64,000 nucleotides of DNA from Streptomyces musisoli (lineage in GTDB: Bacteria > Actinomycetota > Actinomycetes > Streptomycetales > Streptomycetaceae). Position 1 is the stretch's first letter. Every line of letters begins with the position of its first letter. Positions 36,332 to 43,714 of the stretch are shown here, piece after piece. The DNA lies in the NCBI RefSeq assembly GCF_016741855.1, contig NZ_JAERRH010000010.1, positions 240,303 through 304,302 on the forward strand, written 5' to 3'. Made by a program: the position numbers and the translations under genes. A model generated the notes under the pieces. That model was not told where the DNA came from, did no database searches, and saw only the letters and a list, made by a program, of their open reading frames with translations.

Positions 36332-37605
36332 GCGGCCACCTCCAGTCGGGTAGGCAGGTAGGGCCGCCACAGGGACTCGGTGGTGCGGATGCCGTACCGC
36401 AGGGCGTCGCAGCTGTGGTCGTTTTCCTTGATCGGCTTGTCCTCGCCGCGGGCCGCTGCTTCGTCGTCCCAGCTGTAGCCGGGCATTTCGTCGATCAGGC
36501 CCTCGGCGGACTCGTGGATGGCGAGGTCGCCTGTCGAGAGCAGGGAGGACACGGTGCGGATGCCGTCGAGGACGGTGTTGTCGGCTTGGGTGACGCCGAG
36601 GACCTGGTCGCGGTGCAGCTGCTCGATGTACGACGCGGCCGATGGGTCGACCACGGTCCACTCCGGCTGGACGCCGACGACGTTGGTGCCAGGCTGTGGC
36701 ACGCGGGCCAGCCACTGCCGGCGGGCCCGGGAGTACTCGGCGTCGGTCATCTGCTTGCGCTCGCGCCGGGAGTCGTACCGGTACTCGCTGACCACGTACA
36801 GCCGCCGGTCGGATCCGAGGCCGATGAGGAGGTCGGCGTACGGGTTGACGGTGCCGTAGTCGATCGCGTCGCACAGCCAGCGGTCGATCCGTGGGAGCGC
36901 CGAGACGACGTGCTTCTTCACGTCGAAGCTCTCGTAGATCGCGCCCTCACTCTGGACCCAGTGGCCGAGGATGTACCGCCGGTACCAGAGGCCGGTGAAG
37001 TTCCGCTTCATCCGGGCCTTGTAGTCCTCGGACAGGACTGGGTTGTCGTCCATGACGAAGTGCCAGGTCCGGATGCCCAGCTCGTCGGCCCGGCTCAGCC
37101 AGTCCTTCCGCGCCCAGTGGCCGGGGTTGTCCGGGTTGGTCGTGGCGAAGATCAGCGCGCCGGGCACGCTCATGCGGTCGACCAGGCGCTTGAAGAACTC
37201 CTGCGGAAGCAGGGTCAGCTCGTCGATGTATGCGCCGGCGCCGGTGAGGCCACGGAGCCGGGCCTCAGCCTTGGCGTCGTTGGCGGTGATGACCTCGATC
37301 TGCTTGCCGAGGATCCATGCGACGCTGGAGCCGCGCGTGTAGGAGACGAGCTTGGCCGTGTCTGCGCCGACAATGCTCGGGTCCTGGAGCGGGCCGAAGA
37401 CGTTGCGGGCCACGGTGTCGTAGGTCTTGCCGACGACGACCAGCTGGCCGCCGGCGGGTGCTGTCCAGACGTACATGAGCCAGCGCAGCAGCGAGGCGAT
37501 GGTCTTGCCCGACCGGACCGAGCCCTCCCACACATTCAGCCACGCTGTGGAGTGGGCGATGCTCCGTTCCTGCTTGTCGGACAGCCCCAGCTCAGTGGTC
37601 GCCAT
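36328..37605 (-). CDS. Terminase large subunit
   Basis: This 425-residue protein packages DNA. Walker A GSVRSGKT is at residues 28-35, Walker B GAYIDELTLL near residue 130, and the coupling motif ATTNPDNPGH near residue 152. The nuclease domain shows Asp in AIDYGTVNPYADLLIGL near residue 250 and the late Asp in NDHSCDALRYG. It overlaps the small subunit gene by 14 bases. Confidence 0.95.
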   Translation of the reverse strand: MATTELGLSDKQERSIAHSTAWLNVWEGSVRSGKTIASLLRWLMYVWTAPAGGQLVVVGKTYDTVARNVFGPLQDPSIVGADTAKLVSYTRGSSVAWILGKQIEVITANDAKAEARLRGLTGAGAYIDELTLLPQEFFKRLVDRMSVPGALIFATTNPDNPGHWARKDWLSRADELGIRTWHFVMDDNPVLSEDYKARMKRNFTGLWYRRYILGHWVQSEGAIYESFDVKKHVVSALPRIDRWLCDAIDYGTVNPYADLLIGLGSDRRLYVVSEYRYDSRRERKQMTDAEYSRARRQWLARVPQPGTNVVGVQPEWTVVDPSAASYIEQLHRDQVLGVTQADNTVLDGIRTVSSLLSTGDLAIHESAEGLIDEMPGYSWDDEAAARGEDKPIKENDHSCDALRYGIRTTESLWRPYLPTRLEVAA

Positions 37606-38089
37606 GCTTGGCTCGGAGCTTGTCGAAGAGGCCAGTGAGCAGCGATCCGACCTCGTCGGCGCCGCCTTCCTCCTTCGGCGGAGCGAGCTTCAGCGACCGG
37701 TCCACGGCAGTGGCCACAACGCCCAGCAGGGCACGTTTGTCGGCCGGGGTGGGCTCGGGGGCCTCGTAGGTGTCGAAGTCGTGGTCCTTGCCGCCCCAGT
37801 CGAAGTATGTGTGCGGCTTGCTGACCTTCTCCAACTCGCGTTCGGCCACGTCCTGGAGGCGCTGCGCGAGGGCGGCACGGCGGTCGGCGAGGTCGGCCTG
37901 GCGGATCTCGGTGGCCTGCCGTACCTCAGCGGCCCGGGCGAAGGACAGCTCGAGGTCCTTGGCGATGGTGCTGATCGTGCGTCCGGACCGGCCGAGGATC
38001 TCGGCGATTTCGTTGCGGCCCTTGCCCTCGGCGTGCAGCTCGCGGACGCGCTGGCGGTCTTCGTCGGTGACCGGCCGGGCCTTGCCCAT
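37592..38089 (-). CDS. Terminase small subunit
   Basis: This 165-residue protein has an N-terminal helix-turn-helix (VRELHAEGKGRNEIAEILGR then SGRTISTIAKDL) and a helical middle (LADRRAALAQRLQDVAEREL). It would recognise the packaging site. ATG 38089 fits the GGGGG sequence about nine bases upstream better than the GTG at 38098. Confidence 0.8.
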   Translation of the reverse strand: MGKARPVTDEDRQRVRELHAEGKGRNEIAEILGRSGRTISTIAKDLELSFARAAEVRQATEIRQADLADRRAALAQRLQDVAERELEKVSKPHTYFDWGGKDHDFDTYEAPEPTPADKRALLGVVATAVDRSLKLAPPKEEGGADEVGSLLTGLFDKLRAKHGDH

Positions 38090-38111
38090 GGCGGTCACCC
38101 CCTGGACATGG

Positions 38112-38139
38112 CGAAGGCCCGCACACTGGCGGGCCTTCG
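38112..38139. terminator. Hairpin upstream of the terminase genes
   Basis: CGAAGGCCCGC (38112-38122) pairs perfectly with GCGGGCCTTCG (38129-38139). It isolates the late operon from the lipoprotein gene to its right. The late promoter may lie in the short gap to 38089, but I cannot identify it. Confidence 0.65.
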
Positions 38140-38214
38140 GATGCTTCTGTGTCCGGGCACGCCGGACTTGGCCCCAGGATGGATCATGTCGTCCCAGGAT
38201 GCAATCAGGTCACG

Positions 38215-38700
38215 TCACGACTCGTTGGCGGTGGCCTTCTCCAGCGCCTTCACGAGTTCTGCCCGTCGGCTGTCGTCCGTGAGTTTCTGGTCCCGGGCGG
38301 TCCAGGCGAGGGCGAATCGTCCGACCTGCCGCCAGTCGCCGGTGGACTTCATGCCCTTGACCCAGTGCGCGGCGACGGCCGGGCTCTTGTACTCGTAGAT
38401 CGACACGGTGTCCGTGGTGATCAGCTGGGAGCAGTCGTTGGCGTTCGGTTCCTTGCCTGCGGCCTTGTTCGAGCAGGCGGAGGTGTTGTCGGTCGGGTTG
38501 CCGAGGGTGGTGACGCCGGTGGCGTCGGCGAGCTTGGCGGCGGCCTGCTTGGCGGTGAGGCCGGCGGGCTTGGCTGCCTTGCTGGTGGTGACCTTCGGGC
38601 TGGGTGCGCTCTTGGTGGTGGAGTCGCTGCTGCTGGAGCAGGCGGTGAGCGCGAGGGCGGAAGCTGCGACGAGCGCGGCGATGGTGGTGCGGCTGTTCAT
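38215..38700 (-). CDS. Prophage lipoprotein
   Basis: This 161-residue protein has an N-terminal signal RTTIAALVAASALALTACSS with the lipobox LTAC, followed by a Ser/Thr/Lys-rich linker and a small domain with two more Cys (SACSNK, NDCSQL). The start is ATG 38700 with GGGGGGA just upstream. A surface lipoprotein next to a late operon is a typical conversion gene, perhaps for superinfection exclusion. That role is inference. Confidence 0.75.
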   Translation of the reverse strand: MNSRTTIAALVAASALALTACSSSSDSTTKSAPSPKVTTSKAAKPAGLTAKQAAAKLADATGVTTLGNPTDNTSACSNKAAGKEPNANDCSQLITTDTVSIYEYKSPAVAAHWVKGMKSTGDWRQVGRFALAWTARDQKLTDDSRRAELVKALEKATANES

Positions 38701-38825
38701 GGTCCCCCCATGGACGGGTTGTAGCTGGAGAGCCATGATGCCGTGCGTGAAGGCAGCGTGAAGACGCTGGGGGGAACTGGCGCTCCGTGCGCCGCGCAGG
38801 CGTGTTCCCGCCCAGAAAAAGTAGA

Positions 38826-38861
38826 AGCGGCGCCGGAAATCCCGGAGGGGTCGGCGCCGCT
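38826..38861. terminator. Hairpin between lipoprotein and membrane protein genes
   Basis: AGCGGCGCCG (38826-38835) pairs with CGGCGCCGCT (38852-38861). It lies downstream of the leftward membrane protein gene, and the lipoprotein gene has its own promoter region after it. Confidence 0.6.
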
Positions 38862-38895
38862 GAGGTTCCCGGCGAGATGCAGGCCGGGAACAGCG

Positions 38896-39234
38896 TCAGC
38901 GGGGCTGGTCAGAGCGACGCAGGACCCACAGCACCACGACGGCGGGGACACCCAGTCCCAGGACGTACGGTCCCACCGCTCCGGAGTCCACGCTCAGATG
39001 CTGCCCGGTGGCCCGTGCCAGCTCAGCGACGCACCACGACAGCCCGAAATAGGCGGAGGCGAAGACAGCGAGCCACAGCCCTCGCCGCGCCCACACCTCA
39101 CGTTCCGTAGCGGCAGAGAAAATCATGATCATCCCCAGCAGCGCGACCAGGGAGACGGGCCAGCCCCGTGCGGACGCCAGGCCCGCCCCGATGATGAACC
39201 ACAGCCCCGCTACGCCGAGAACGGTCCTCTTCAT
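38896..39234 (-). CDS. Small four-helix membrane protein
   Basis: A 112-residue protein with four likely membrane helices (VLGVAGLWFIIGAGLAS, WPVSLVALLGMIMIFS, WLAVFASAYFGLSWCVAELA and YVLGLGVPAVVVLWVL). The start is ATG 39234. There is no family assignment. Its context among secreted and lipid-anchored prophage proteins suggests a role at the cell envelope. Confidence 0.6.
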   Translation of the reverse strand: MKRTVLGVAGLWFIIGAGLASARGWPVSLVALLGMIMIFSAATEREVWARRGLWLAVFASAYFGLSWCVAELARATGQHLSVDSGAVGPYVLGLGVPAVVVLWVLRRSDQPR

Positions 39235-39256
39235 CACATGTCCCGTGGAGTCGAAG

Positions 39257-39282
39257 GCCGGGGAACCTGCAGGCTCCCCGGC
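39257..39282 (-). terminator. Hairpin after the secreted-protein gene
   Basis: GCCGGGGA (39257-39264) pairs with TCCCCGGC (39275-39282), 14 bases beyond the stop codon of the leftward secreted-protein gene. Confidence 0.6.
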
Positions 39283-39296
39283 ACATAATGTGCGGC

Positions 39297-40082
39297 CTAC
39301 ATGCCCGTGGTGGAGTACTCGGTGCCGTCGGCGTGCTGGTAGAAGTGCAGCCACGGGTACCGATGGATCGACCCGATGTCGAGGTGGGTCGGGTCGTACT
39401 TGAAGTTCGCCCTGCGCCACGTCTGGATAGCGCCGTGGCCGTTGCCGTGCCACGCATAGTACGACGGGCCCAGCGTCCCGCTCAGGTCGAGCCCCTCAAA
39501 GGACCAGCCAAGGACCTCGGCCCACGTGTAGACCTTGTGGTTGATGATCGGCTGGCTGTACGCGGTGACCGCCCGCCCGTTGTAGCTGTAGTTCTCCCGC
39601 ATCTGGAAGTATGCGAAGTGCCGGCCGTCGGCCCCATTGAGCCAGTACGTCTGCGCGAGGTACCCGGACTGCGTCCGGGCCGCCAACGGGACGGTCTCCG
39701 TCGTCGTCTTCTCCGGAGCGACGGAGCTGGTCACCTTCGTCACCGTCGTCTGCGTCCCCGCCTCGGGGTCCTGCGTCACCGTCTCCTCCGTTGCGCCGAC
39801 GGGGTAGGCGATCCAGTTACCCGAGGACAGAAGGGCATCGGTGTCGTGCTCGCTGAGATGGTCGGCATCCGCCGCCGCGAGGAACGTCTTCGACTCCTCG
39901 TGCTGCCCAGCCTGCGCACGGTCGAGAGGGATGGGCTGGTGGTTGTCCAGGAGTTCCTGGTAGCTCTGCATAGGGGGAACGGGAGCGTCCGCTGCGGAGG
40001 CCGGTACGGCGGCTGCGGTCATGAGCGCGGCCGCGGCTAACGCCACTGCCGATGTCAGAGCAGAACGAGCGCGTATGCGCAT
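39297..40082 (-). CDS. Secreted prophage protein of unknown function
   Basis: A 261-residue protein with a Sec signal (SALTSAVALAAAALMTAAAV then PASAADAPVPP, cleaved after ASA). The rest is hydrophilic and aromatic-rich, with YLAQTYWLNGADGRHFAYFQ and HRYPWLHFYQHADGTEYSTT. I do not recognise a domain. It is probably a conversion gene exported by the lysogen. Confidence 0.7.
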   Translation of the reverse strand: MRIRARSALTSAVALAAAALMTAAAVPASAADAPVPPMQSYQELLDNHQPIPLDRAQAGQHEESKTFLAAADADHLSEHDTDALLSSGNWIAYPVGATEETVTQDPEAGTQTTVTKVTSSVAPEKTTTETVPLAARTQSGYLAQTYWLNGADGRHFAYFQMRENYSYNGRAVTAYSQPIINHKVYTWAEVLGWSFEGLDLSGTLGPSYYAWHGNGHGAIQTWRRANFKYDPTHLDIGSIHRYPWLHFYQHADGTEYSTTGM

Positions 40083-40257
40083 GAGAAAGCAAGTCCCCTC
40101 GTTTTGTTGGTCGGTGGCGCGCCGGAGTCGACCATATGACCCGGAATGGATCTTGCACCACAGATCTGAGGAAGACCTGAGAGTGGGGGACCGGAGAGCC
40201 AGCCCGAGACCGTCCGAACAGCCTGACGGACTGGTCCCGCAGATCAGCCTGAGCCGC
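40083..40257. other. Spacer without a recognisable gene
   Basis: This stretch lies upstream of the leftward secreted-protein gene and probably carries its promoter. GAGGGGACTTGC just before ATG 40082 supplies the ribosome binding site. No other feature is evident. Confidence 0.4.
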
Positions 40258-40417
40258 TAGCGGCGTCTCAACGATCTTGATCTTTCTCGGCGTGGACAGT
40301 TCGGCGCGGACGGGGCTGTCGCACGGGATGCCGGCCTCGCGCGCGGCAGCGACGAACTCGGCCACCTCGTAGGGTCATGTCCTTGTCGGCGCTGACGGCG
40401 CGCAGCGTGGTGGGCAT
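40258..40417 (-). pseudogene. Frameshifted small hypothetical gene
   Basis: The segment starting MPTTLRAVSADKDMT (ATG 40417) changes frame and continues YEVAEFVAAAREAGIPCDSP and ELSTPRKIKIVETPL. The two halves read naturally as one protein if one C is removed from ATGACCCTAC (about 40374). No convincing stop follows the second half. It is probably a broken gene. The original function is unknown. Confidence 0.45.
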
Positions 40418-40457
40418 GCGCCCGTGGTGCCGTACCTGGGCGCGGCCGGGGGTGGAA

Positions 40458-40853
40458 TCAGCTGCCCTGACGCCGGTATCCGCGACGGCCCGTCATGGCC
40501 ACCATGACGGTCTCGCCCTTCCACCGATTCACACCATGCTCGGTGTCGTCCGGTTCCGGCCAGCGGCTCCGGGTCAGGTCTGCGCGGATCGTGCCCGCCT
40601 TGATCCCGATGCCTGCGTCCTCCAGCTGCTGCGCGGTGTACAGCCGCTCGGGTTCGAGGGTGACGGCCTGCCGCTCAATGTGTTCCCGGACGAAGTCGGC
40701 GATGTCGGTCGCGGCGTATTCCTTGTACCGGCCGCGCCGGTCGACTGGGGCGGGCCAGTCGGGATGCTGCGCCCAGGTCTTGGACACGGTGTGGGTGCTC
40801 ACCCCGTACTGTTCGGCGATCTCGGGGGTGATGAGCCCGGGCCGGTCTACCAT
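40458..40853 (-). CDS. Double helix-turn-helix DNA-binding protein
   Basis: This 131-residue protein contains two helix-turn-helix units of the MerR/excisionase kind: residues 8-55 (ITPEIAEQYGVSTHTVSKTW) and 70-115 (LYTAQQLEDAGIGIKAGTIR). Both are followed by a wing-like RWPEP or WPAPV element. It is probably a phage regulator. AAGGAG lies ten bases before ATG 40853, and a conserved leader repeat lies directly upstream. Confidence 0.75.
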   Translation of the reverse strand: MVDRPGLITPEIAEQYGVSTHTVSKTWAQHPDWPAPVDRRGRYKEYAATDIADFVREHIERQAVTLEPERLYTAQQLEDAGIGIKAGTIRADLTRSRWPEPDDTEHGVNRWKGETVMVAMTGRRGYRRQGS

Positions 40854-40871
40854 GGTGGGGATTCTCCTTCG

Positions 40872-40913
40872 GGAGTTTTCAACTGGTGGGGCCGGCGCTC
40901 TCTCACCCCCCGG
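40872..40913 (-). repeat. Conserved leader repeat, copy 1
   Basis: GGAGTTTTCAACTGG (40872-40886) followed by GCTCTCTCACCCCCCGG (40897-40913, plus strand). The same two blocks precede the two genes to the right. AGTT-TTC-AACT is a small dyad. This copy lacks the AT-rich promoter that accompanies copies 2 and 3. Confidence 0.7.
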
Positions 40914-41018
40914 CGTGCCCGGGGGATCGCGTCGGCCCCCTTTGCTGTCTGTGAGAGCTGGGGCCGGTGATTCCAGAGGGGCCCCGCCCCGGACTGGCTG
41001 CCCGGGGCGGGGTGAGGG

Positions 41019-41417
41019 TTACGACTCGTTCTCGTCCTGCTCGTCGTCCTCAATCATTTCGATCCAGGTGACGATCCGGTTCATCGCGAAATCTGCCGCG
41101 TCGAGCCGCCAGGGAGCGGGGCCTGCCATCCCGGTGATGACGAGCAGTTCGTACGCGGTGAACCAGTCGAGCACCGCGTGCTCGAAGGCTCGCTTATCGC
41201 GTTCCGAGATTGGCTCGTCCTGGATGATCTGCCGTACCCGGTCGAGGCTCAGAAGCGCCCGGCTGGGGGCCTCTTCGTCGTCGTCATCCGGAGTGAAGGC
41301 CGGGATGATGACCGGGACCGGGAGGTCCTTCAGCAGCGCCTGTATGTAGGCGAAGGCGCCGACCAGGGCCTCCATCAGCGTCAGGAGACGCTCCCTGTGG
41401 TTGTCGTGATCTGCCAC
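41019..41417 (-). CDS. Hypothetical protein, paralogous pair member A
   Basis: This 132-residue acidic helical protein contains LLKDLPVPVIIPAFTPDDDD. The neighbouring gene at 41577-41951 has the same length, the same opening (MADH/MAEH) and a matching LPVPITLP segment, so the two probably arose by duplication. The start is GTG 41417 with AGAGAGGA upstream. The function is unknown. Confidence 0.65.
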   Translation of the reverse strand: MADHDNHRERLLTLMEALVGAFAYIQALLKDLPVPVIIPAFTPDDDDEEAPSRALLSLDRVRQIIQDEPISERDKRAFEHAVLDWFTAYELLVITGMAGPAPWRLDAADFAMNRIVTWIEMIEDDEQDENES

Positions 41418-41431
41418 GACGTGTCCTCTCT

Positions 41432-41478
41432 GGAGTTTTCAACTGGGGTGTCGGGTCCGGGGCTCTCACCCCCCGGCC
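41432..41478 (-). repeat. Conserved leader repeat, copy 2
   Basis: GGAGTTTTCAACTGG at 41432-41446 and GGCTCTCACCCCCCGG at 41461-41476. It lies between the promoter at 41490-41519 and the start at 41417, so it is transcribed as 5' untranslated leader. Confidence 0.7.
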
Positions 41479-41489
41479 TGACATCACTA

Positions 41490-41519
41490 ATATTACAGCG
41501 TTTGTTTCTATGATTGCAA
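41490..41519 (-). promoter_or_regulatory. Sigma70-like promoter with tandem 21-bp-spaced repeats
   Basis: On the minus strand TTGCAA (41514-41519) and TAATAT (41490-41495) are separated by 18 bases. The two elements are embedded in related words GCAATCATAGA and GTAATATTAGT, 21 bp apart, that is two helical turns. The sequence is strikingly AT-rich against the GC-rich background. Confidence 0.75.
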
Positions 41520-41576
41520 CATCATGGAGAGGGGAATCCGGGCGCCCCCGGCTGGCTGCCGGGGGCGCGTCGCGGA

Positions 41577-41951
41577 CTAGTCGAGCCGGTTGACCAGGAG
41601 CCACACCAGCAGGTGCCTCAGCGCCTCATCGCCGTAGACGAGGTTGGCGCCGACACCCTCAGCCCGGGTCTCCTCGAACCTCGCCGCACACAGTGCGTAG
41701 AGGTCGATGGCCGCCAGGAGGTGGATGCAGCCGGTGAACAACTGCGCTTCCTGGGTCTCGCCCATCGGCTGGTCCTTCGCCAGTGCGGCCACCCGCTGGA
41801 TTGCGGGCACCGCGTTGGTCGCCGGGATGTGCCGGTCGGTCGGGAGTGTGATCGGCACGGGCAGTGCGTCACACACGTCGACCAGGAGCGAGTACGTCGC
41901 CGAGATCGCGTGGGCGAGCGCCATCATGATCTCGTCTTCGTGTTCAGCCAT
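41577..41951 (-). CDS. Hypothetical protein, paralogous pair member B
   Basis: A 124-residue acidic helical protein with VCDALPVPITLPTDRHIPAT and a hydrophobic LLAAIDLYALCAARFEETRA. It resembles the product of 41019-41417. The start is ATG 41951, with AGAGGAC upstream. The function is unknown. Both genes share promoter and leader architecture, suggesting common control. Confidence 0.65.
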   Translation of the reverse strand: MAEHEDEIMMALAHAISATYSLLVDVCDALPVPITLPTDRHIPATNAVPAIQRVAALAKDQPMGETQEAQLFTGCIHLLAAIDLYALCAARFEETRAEGVGANLVYGDEALRHLLVWLLVNRLD

Positions 41952-41968
41952 GTGGCTGTCCTCTCTGT

Positions 41969-42010
41969 GGAGTTTTCAACTGGCGTCTGGTGCGGGGCTC
42001 TCACCCCCCG
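41969..42010 (-). repeat. Conserved leader repeat, copy 3
   Basis: GGAGTTTTCAACTGG at 41969-41983 and GGGGCTCTCACCCCCCG at 41994-42010. It lies between the promoter at 42025-42054 and the gene start at 41951, as for copy 2. Confidence 0.7.
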
Positions 42011-42024
42011 CCCTGACATGTCTA

Positions 42025-42054
42025 AGATTACAGCAGTCATTTCTAAGATTGCAA
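42025..42054 (-). promoter_or_regulatory. Second sigma70-like promoter with 21-bp-spaced repeats
   Basis: On the minus strand TTGCAA (42049-42054) and TAATCT (42025-42030) are separated by 18 bases. The words GCAATCTTAGA and GTAATCTTAGA repeat with a 21-bp period across the promoter. It is nearly identical in design to the promoter at 41490-41519. Confidence 0.75.
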
Positions 42055-42103
42055 CACCCTGGGGTGAGGCAAAGGGGACGGCACGCGACCGCCCCCTAGA
42101 CCC

Positions 42104-42313
42104 TCAGGCTCGCTCGAACCGCTCCAGCCGGCCGTCACCCCCCACCACGGCCACCAGCTCGGCGCCCGCCAACTCGTCGCGCGGGATACCAGTCTCTCGG
42201 ACCAGACGCTCCACCGGCACCCGCTCCGGGTCCGTGTGGTCCCGGTGCTCGGTCGTGATCTCCGCCTGGTCGCCGACCAGCAGCAGCACGGTCGCCTTCA
42301 GTCGCTCGCTCAT
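42104..42313 (-). CDS. Small hypothetical protein
   Basis: A 69-residue acidic protein beginning MSERLKATVLLLVGDQAEIT. The start is ATG 42313, overlapping the upstream stop by ATGA. The family is not recognised. Confidence 0.6.
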   Translation of the reverse strand: MSERLKATVLLLVGDQAEITTEHRDHTDPERVPVERLVRETGIPRDELAGAELVAVVGGDGRLERFERA

Positions 42314-42459
42314 CGGGTCTTCTTCTCCTTCTTCGGGGTGCCCGGGACGGGCTTGGTCGGAGCGGGGAAGTGACCGCCCCGCGACGGCTGGTAGACGGTC
42401 TCGTGCCCTTGGAGGCGAGGGTCGTCCGGCTCTGGAGTCTTCTTCCAACCGAGTGCCAT
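42310..42459 (-). CDS. Small basic hypothetical protein
   Basis: A 49-residue protein (MALGWKKTPEPDDPRLQGHE at the start) ending in a Lys-rich tail. AGGAG lies seven bases before ATG 42459. It is too short for confident family assignment but is coupled to the next gene by ATGA. Confidence 0.55.
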   Translation of the reverse strand: MALGWKKTPEPDDPRLQGHETVYQPSRGGHFPAPTKPVPGTPKKEKKTR

Positions 42460-42534
42460 GATGGCGCTCCTGTCTCTCTTGGGATGGGTGGACCGGGGGC
42501 GGCCGGCTAGCTGCCAGGCGGACGGCCGCCCCGG

Positions 42535-42620
42535 GGTAGATGGACCGGTAGATAACCGGGAGATGGCGGTAGATGAGCCGGTAGACGTGCAGGTCACGCG
42601 GCGGTAGACGCAGCGGTAGA
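42535..42620. repeat. Array of six GGTAGA(T/C) repeats in three pairs
   Basis: GGTAGA begins at 42535, 42547, 42568, 42580, 42603 and 42615. The repeats form three pairs, each 12 bp apart, with 33- and 35-bp steps between pairs. The array spans the gene-free gap 42460-42593 and the last codons of the membrane protein gene. The word is close to the GTAGAT of the lysogeny operators at 61 kb. A binding array for a repressor, replication or transfer protein is plausible. Confidence 0.7.
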
Positions 42621-43208
42621 CGCCTCCTGGGACGCCTCCGGGGAAGGGGCTGCGAGGTCCCTCCGGCGGACCCCCCACGTCGGCACCCCGTCCACCTTCA
42701 CGCCGCGATCTACGGGCACCTTCAGAGCCACCAGCCGGGCGCGCAGATCGGGCACCTTCCAGCCGGCCGTCTGGGCGGCCGTCGGGGGGTGCTGCTGGAG
42801 GTGGGCAAGGACGGTGCGCAGGTGCACCCCGGAGCCGTCCCCCATGAGGGTCAGCAGGAGGGTGCGGACGGCCTCCCGATCGAGCACCGGAGCGGCCTCG
42901 GTGGAGGCCTCCGCGGGCGCCTCGGTGTGCTCCTCCGCGGCGGGGTGTCCGGAGCGCCAGGCGGTGACCGCCCACACGCCGCTGAGGAGCCACAGCAGCG
43001 CGGGCACGGCGCGCAGCAGGCGCCACAGCAGGTACAGGCCGAGAGCCAGCAGCGCGATGCGGAGCCAGCAGCCGAGGGTGGCGCGCCAGCCGGTGAGGTC
43101 GTGGCGGCGGCCGCGCGCGACCCAGGCGGCGGCGCGCCGACCGAGGCGTCGGGCGAGGGTGGCGGAGCCGGTGGCGAGGCGCGCGGCGGGGCGGGCGAGG
43201 CGGCTCAC
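42594..43208 (-). CDS. Membrane protein of the transfer-like cluster
   Basis: A 204-residue protein with a basic N-terminus, two membrane helices (CWLRIALLALGLYLLWRLLR and VPALLWLLSGVWAVTAW) and a soluble C-terminal part that resembles a winged helix (VRTLLLTLMGDGSGVHLRTV; KVPDLRARLVALKVPVDRGV). The start is GTG 43208; GTGA overlaps the upstream stop. The final codons, encoding STAASTAA, coincide with the GGTAGA repeat array. Confidence 0.65.
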   Translation of the reverse strand: MSRLARPAARLATGSATLARRLGRRAAAWVARGRRHDLTGWRATLGCWLRIALLALGLYLLWRLLRAVPALLWLLSGVWAVTAWRSGHPAAEEHTEAPAEASTEAAPVLDREAVRTLLLTLMGDGSGVHLRTVLAHLQQHPPTAAQTAGWKVPDLRARLVALKVPVDRGVKVDGVPTWGVRRRDLAAPSPEASQEASTAASTAA

Positions 43209-43714
43209 AGCAACCCCGATCCCTGCACCGCGGCGACCACGCCGTCCCCGGCCGCGTTGAGCGCGCCGGGCAGCCAGGACAGGGCTCCTGCCACCCCGGC
43301 GGTGAGGGTGAGGGCGGAGCCGACGAAGAACCCGCCGACGATGCGGCGCTTGTCCTTCTTCCCGGCCTCCTTGTAGGCGAGGCCGACGAGGAACGCCACC
43401 ACGATGACGACGCCGGCGCCGGTCGCGCCCAGGCCGACAAGCTGGCCCGTGGTCAGTCCGCTCCCCGAAGAGGACCCGGCCGCCACGGTGCTGGTGCGTT
43501 CTCCCGCGCGGTTGGCGACGCCGGCGGCGTGACTGTGTGTCCAGCCGAGGATCCCGCCGGGGCAGGCCGCAGCGCACGCGGCGGCGCTGAACCCTTTCCC
43601 GAAGGGGGCGAGCATCTTCATCTCCCGGCCGCCGTTCCACCAGGGTCGCAGGTTGGCGACCAGGATGAGGACGGCGGCGAGGAGGCCGCTGATGGTGAGG
43701 GTGGTGCCGGTCAT
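43205..43714 (-). CDS. Membrane protein, spread-protein-like
   Basis: A 169-residue protein with three or four hydrophobic segments (LTISGLLAAVLILVANLRPW, LVGLGATGAGVVIVVAFLVG, GGFFVGSALTLTAGVAGALS). Its N-terminal CAAACPGGILGWTHSHAAGV is unusual. Proteins of this size and topology occur in spread (Spd) clusters of Streptomyces conjugative elements. The link is by analogy. It is coupled by ATGA and GTGA to its neighbours. Confidence 0.55.
   Translation of the reverse strand: MTGTTLTISGLLAAVLILVANLRPWWNGGREMKMLAPFGKGFSAAACAAACPGGILGWTHSHAAGVANRAGERTSTVAAGSSSGSGLTTGQLVGLGATGAGVVIVVAFLVGLAYKEAGKKDKRRIVGGFFVGSALTLTAGVAGALSWLPGALNAAGDGVVAAVQGSGLL

Noticed and set aside
34681..37638. A 985-codon plus-strand open frame opposite portal and terminase.
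   Set aside because: Same reason: shadow of minus-strand coding DNA with no recognisable domain.
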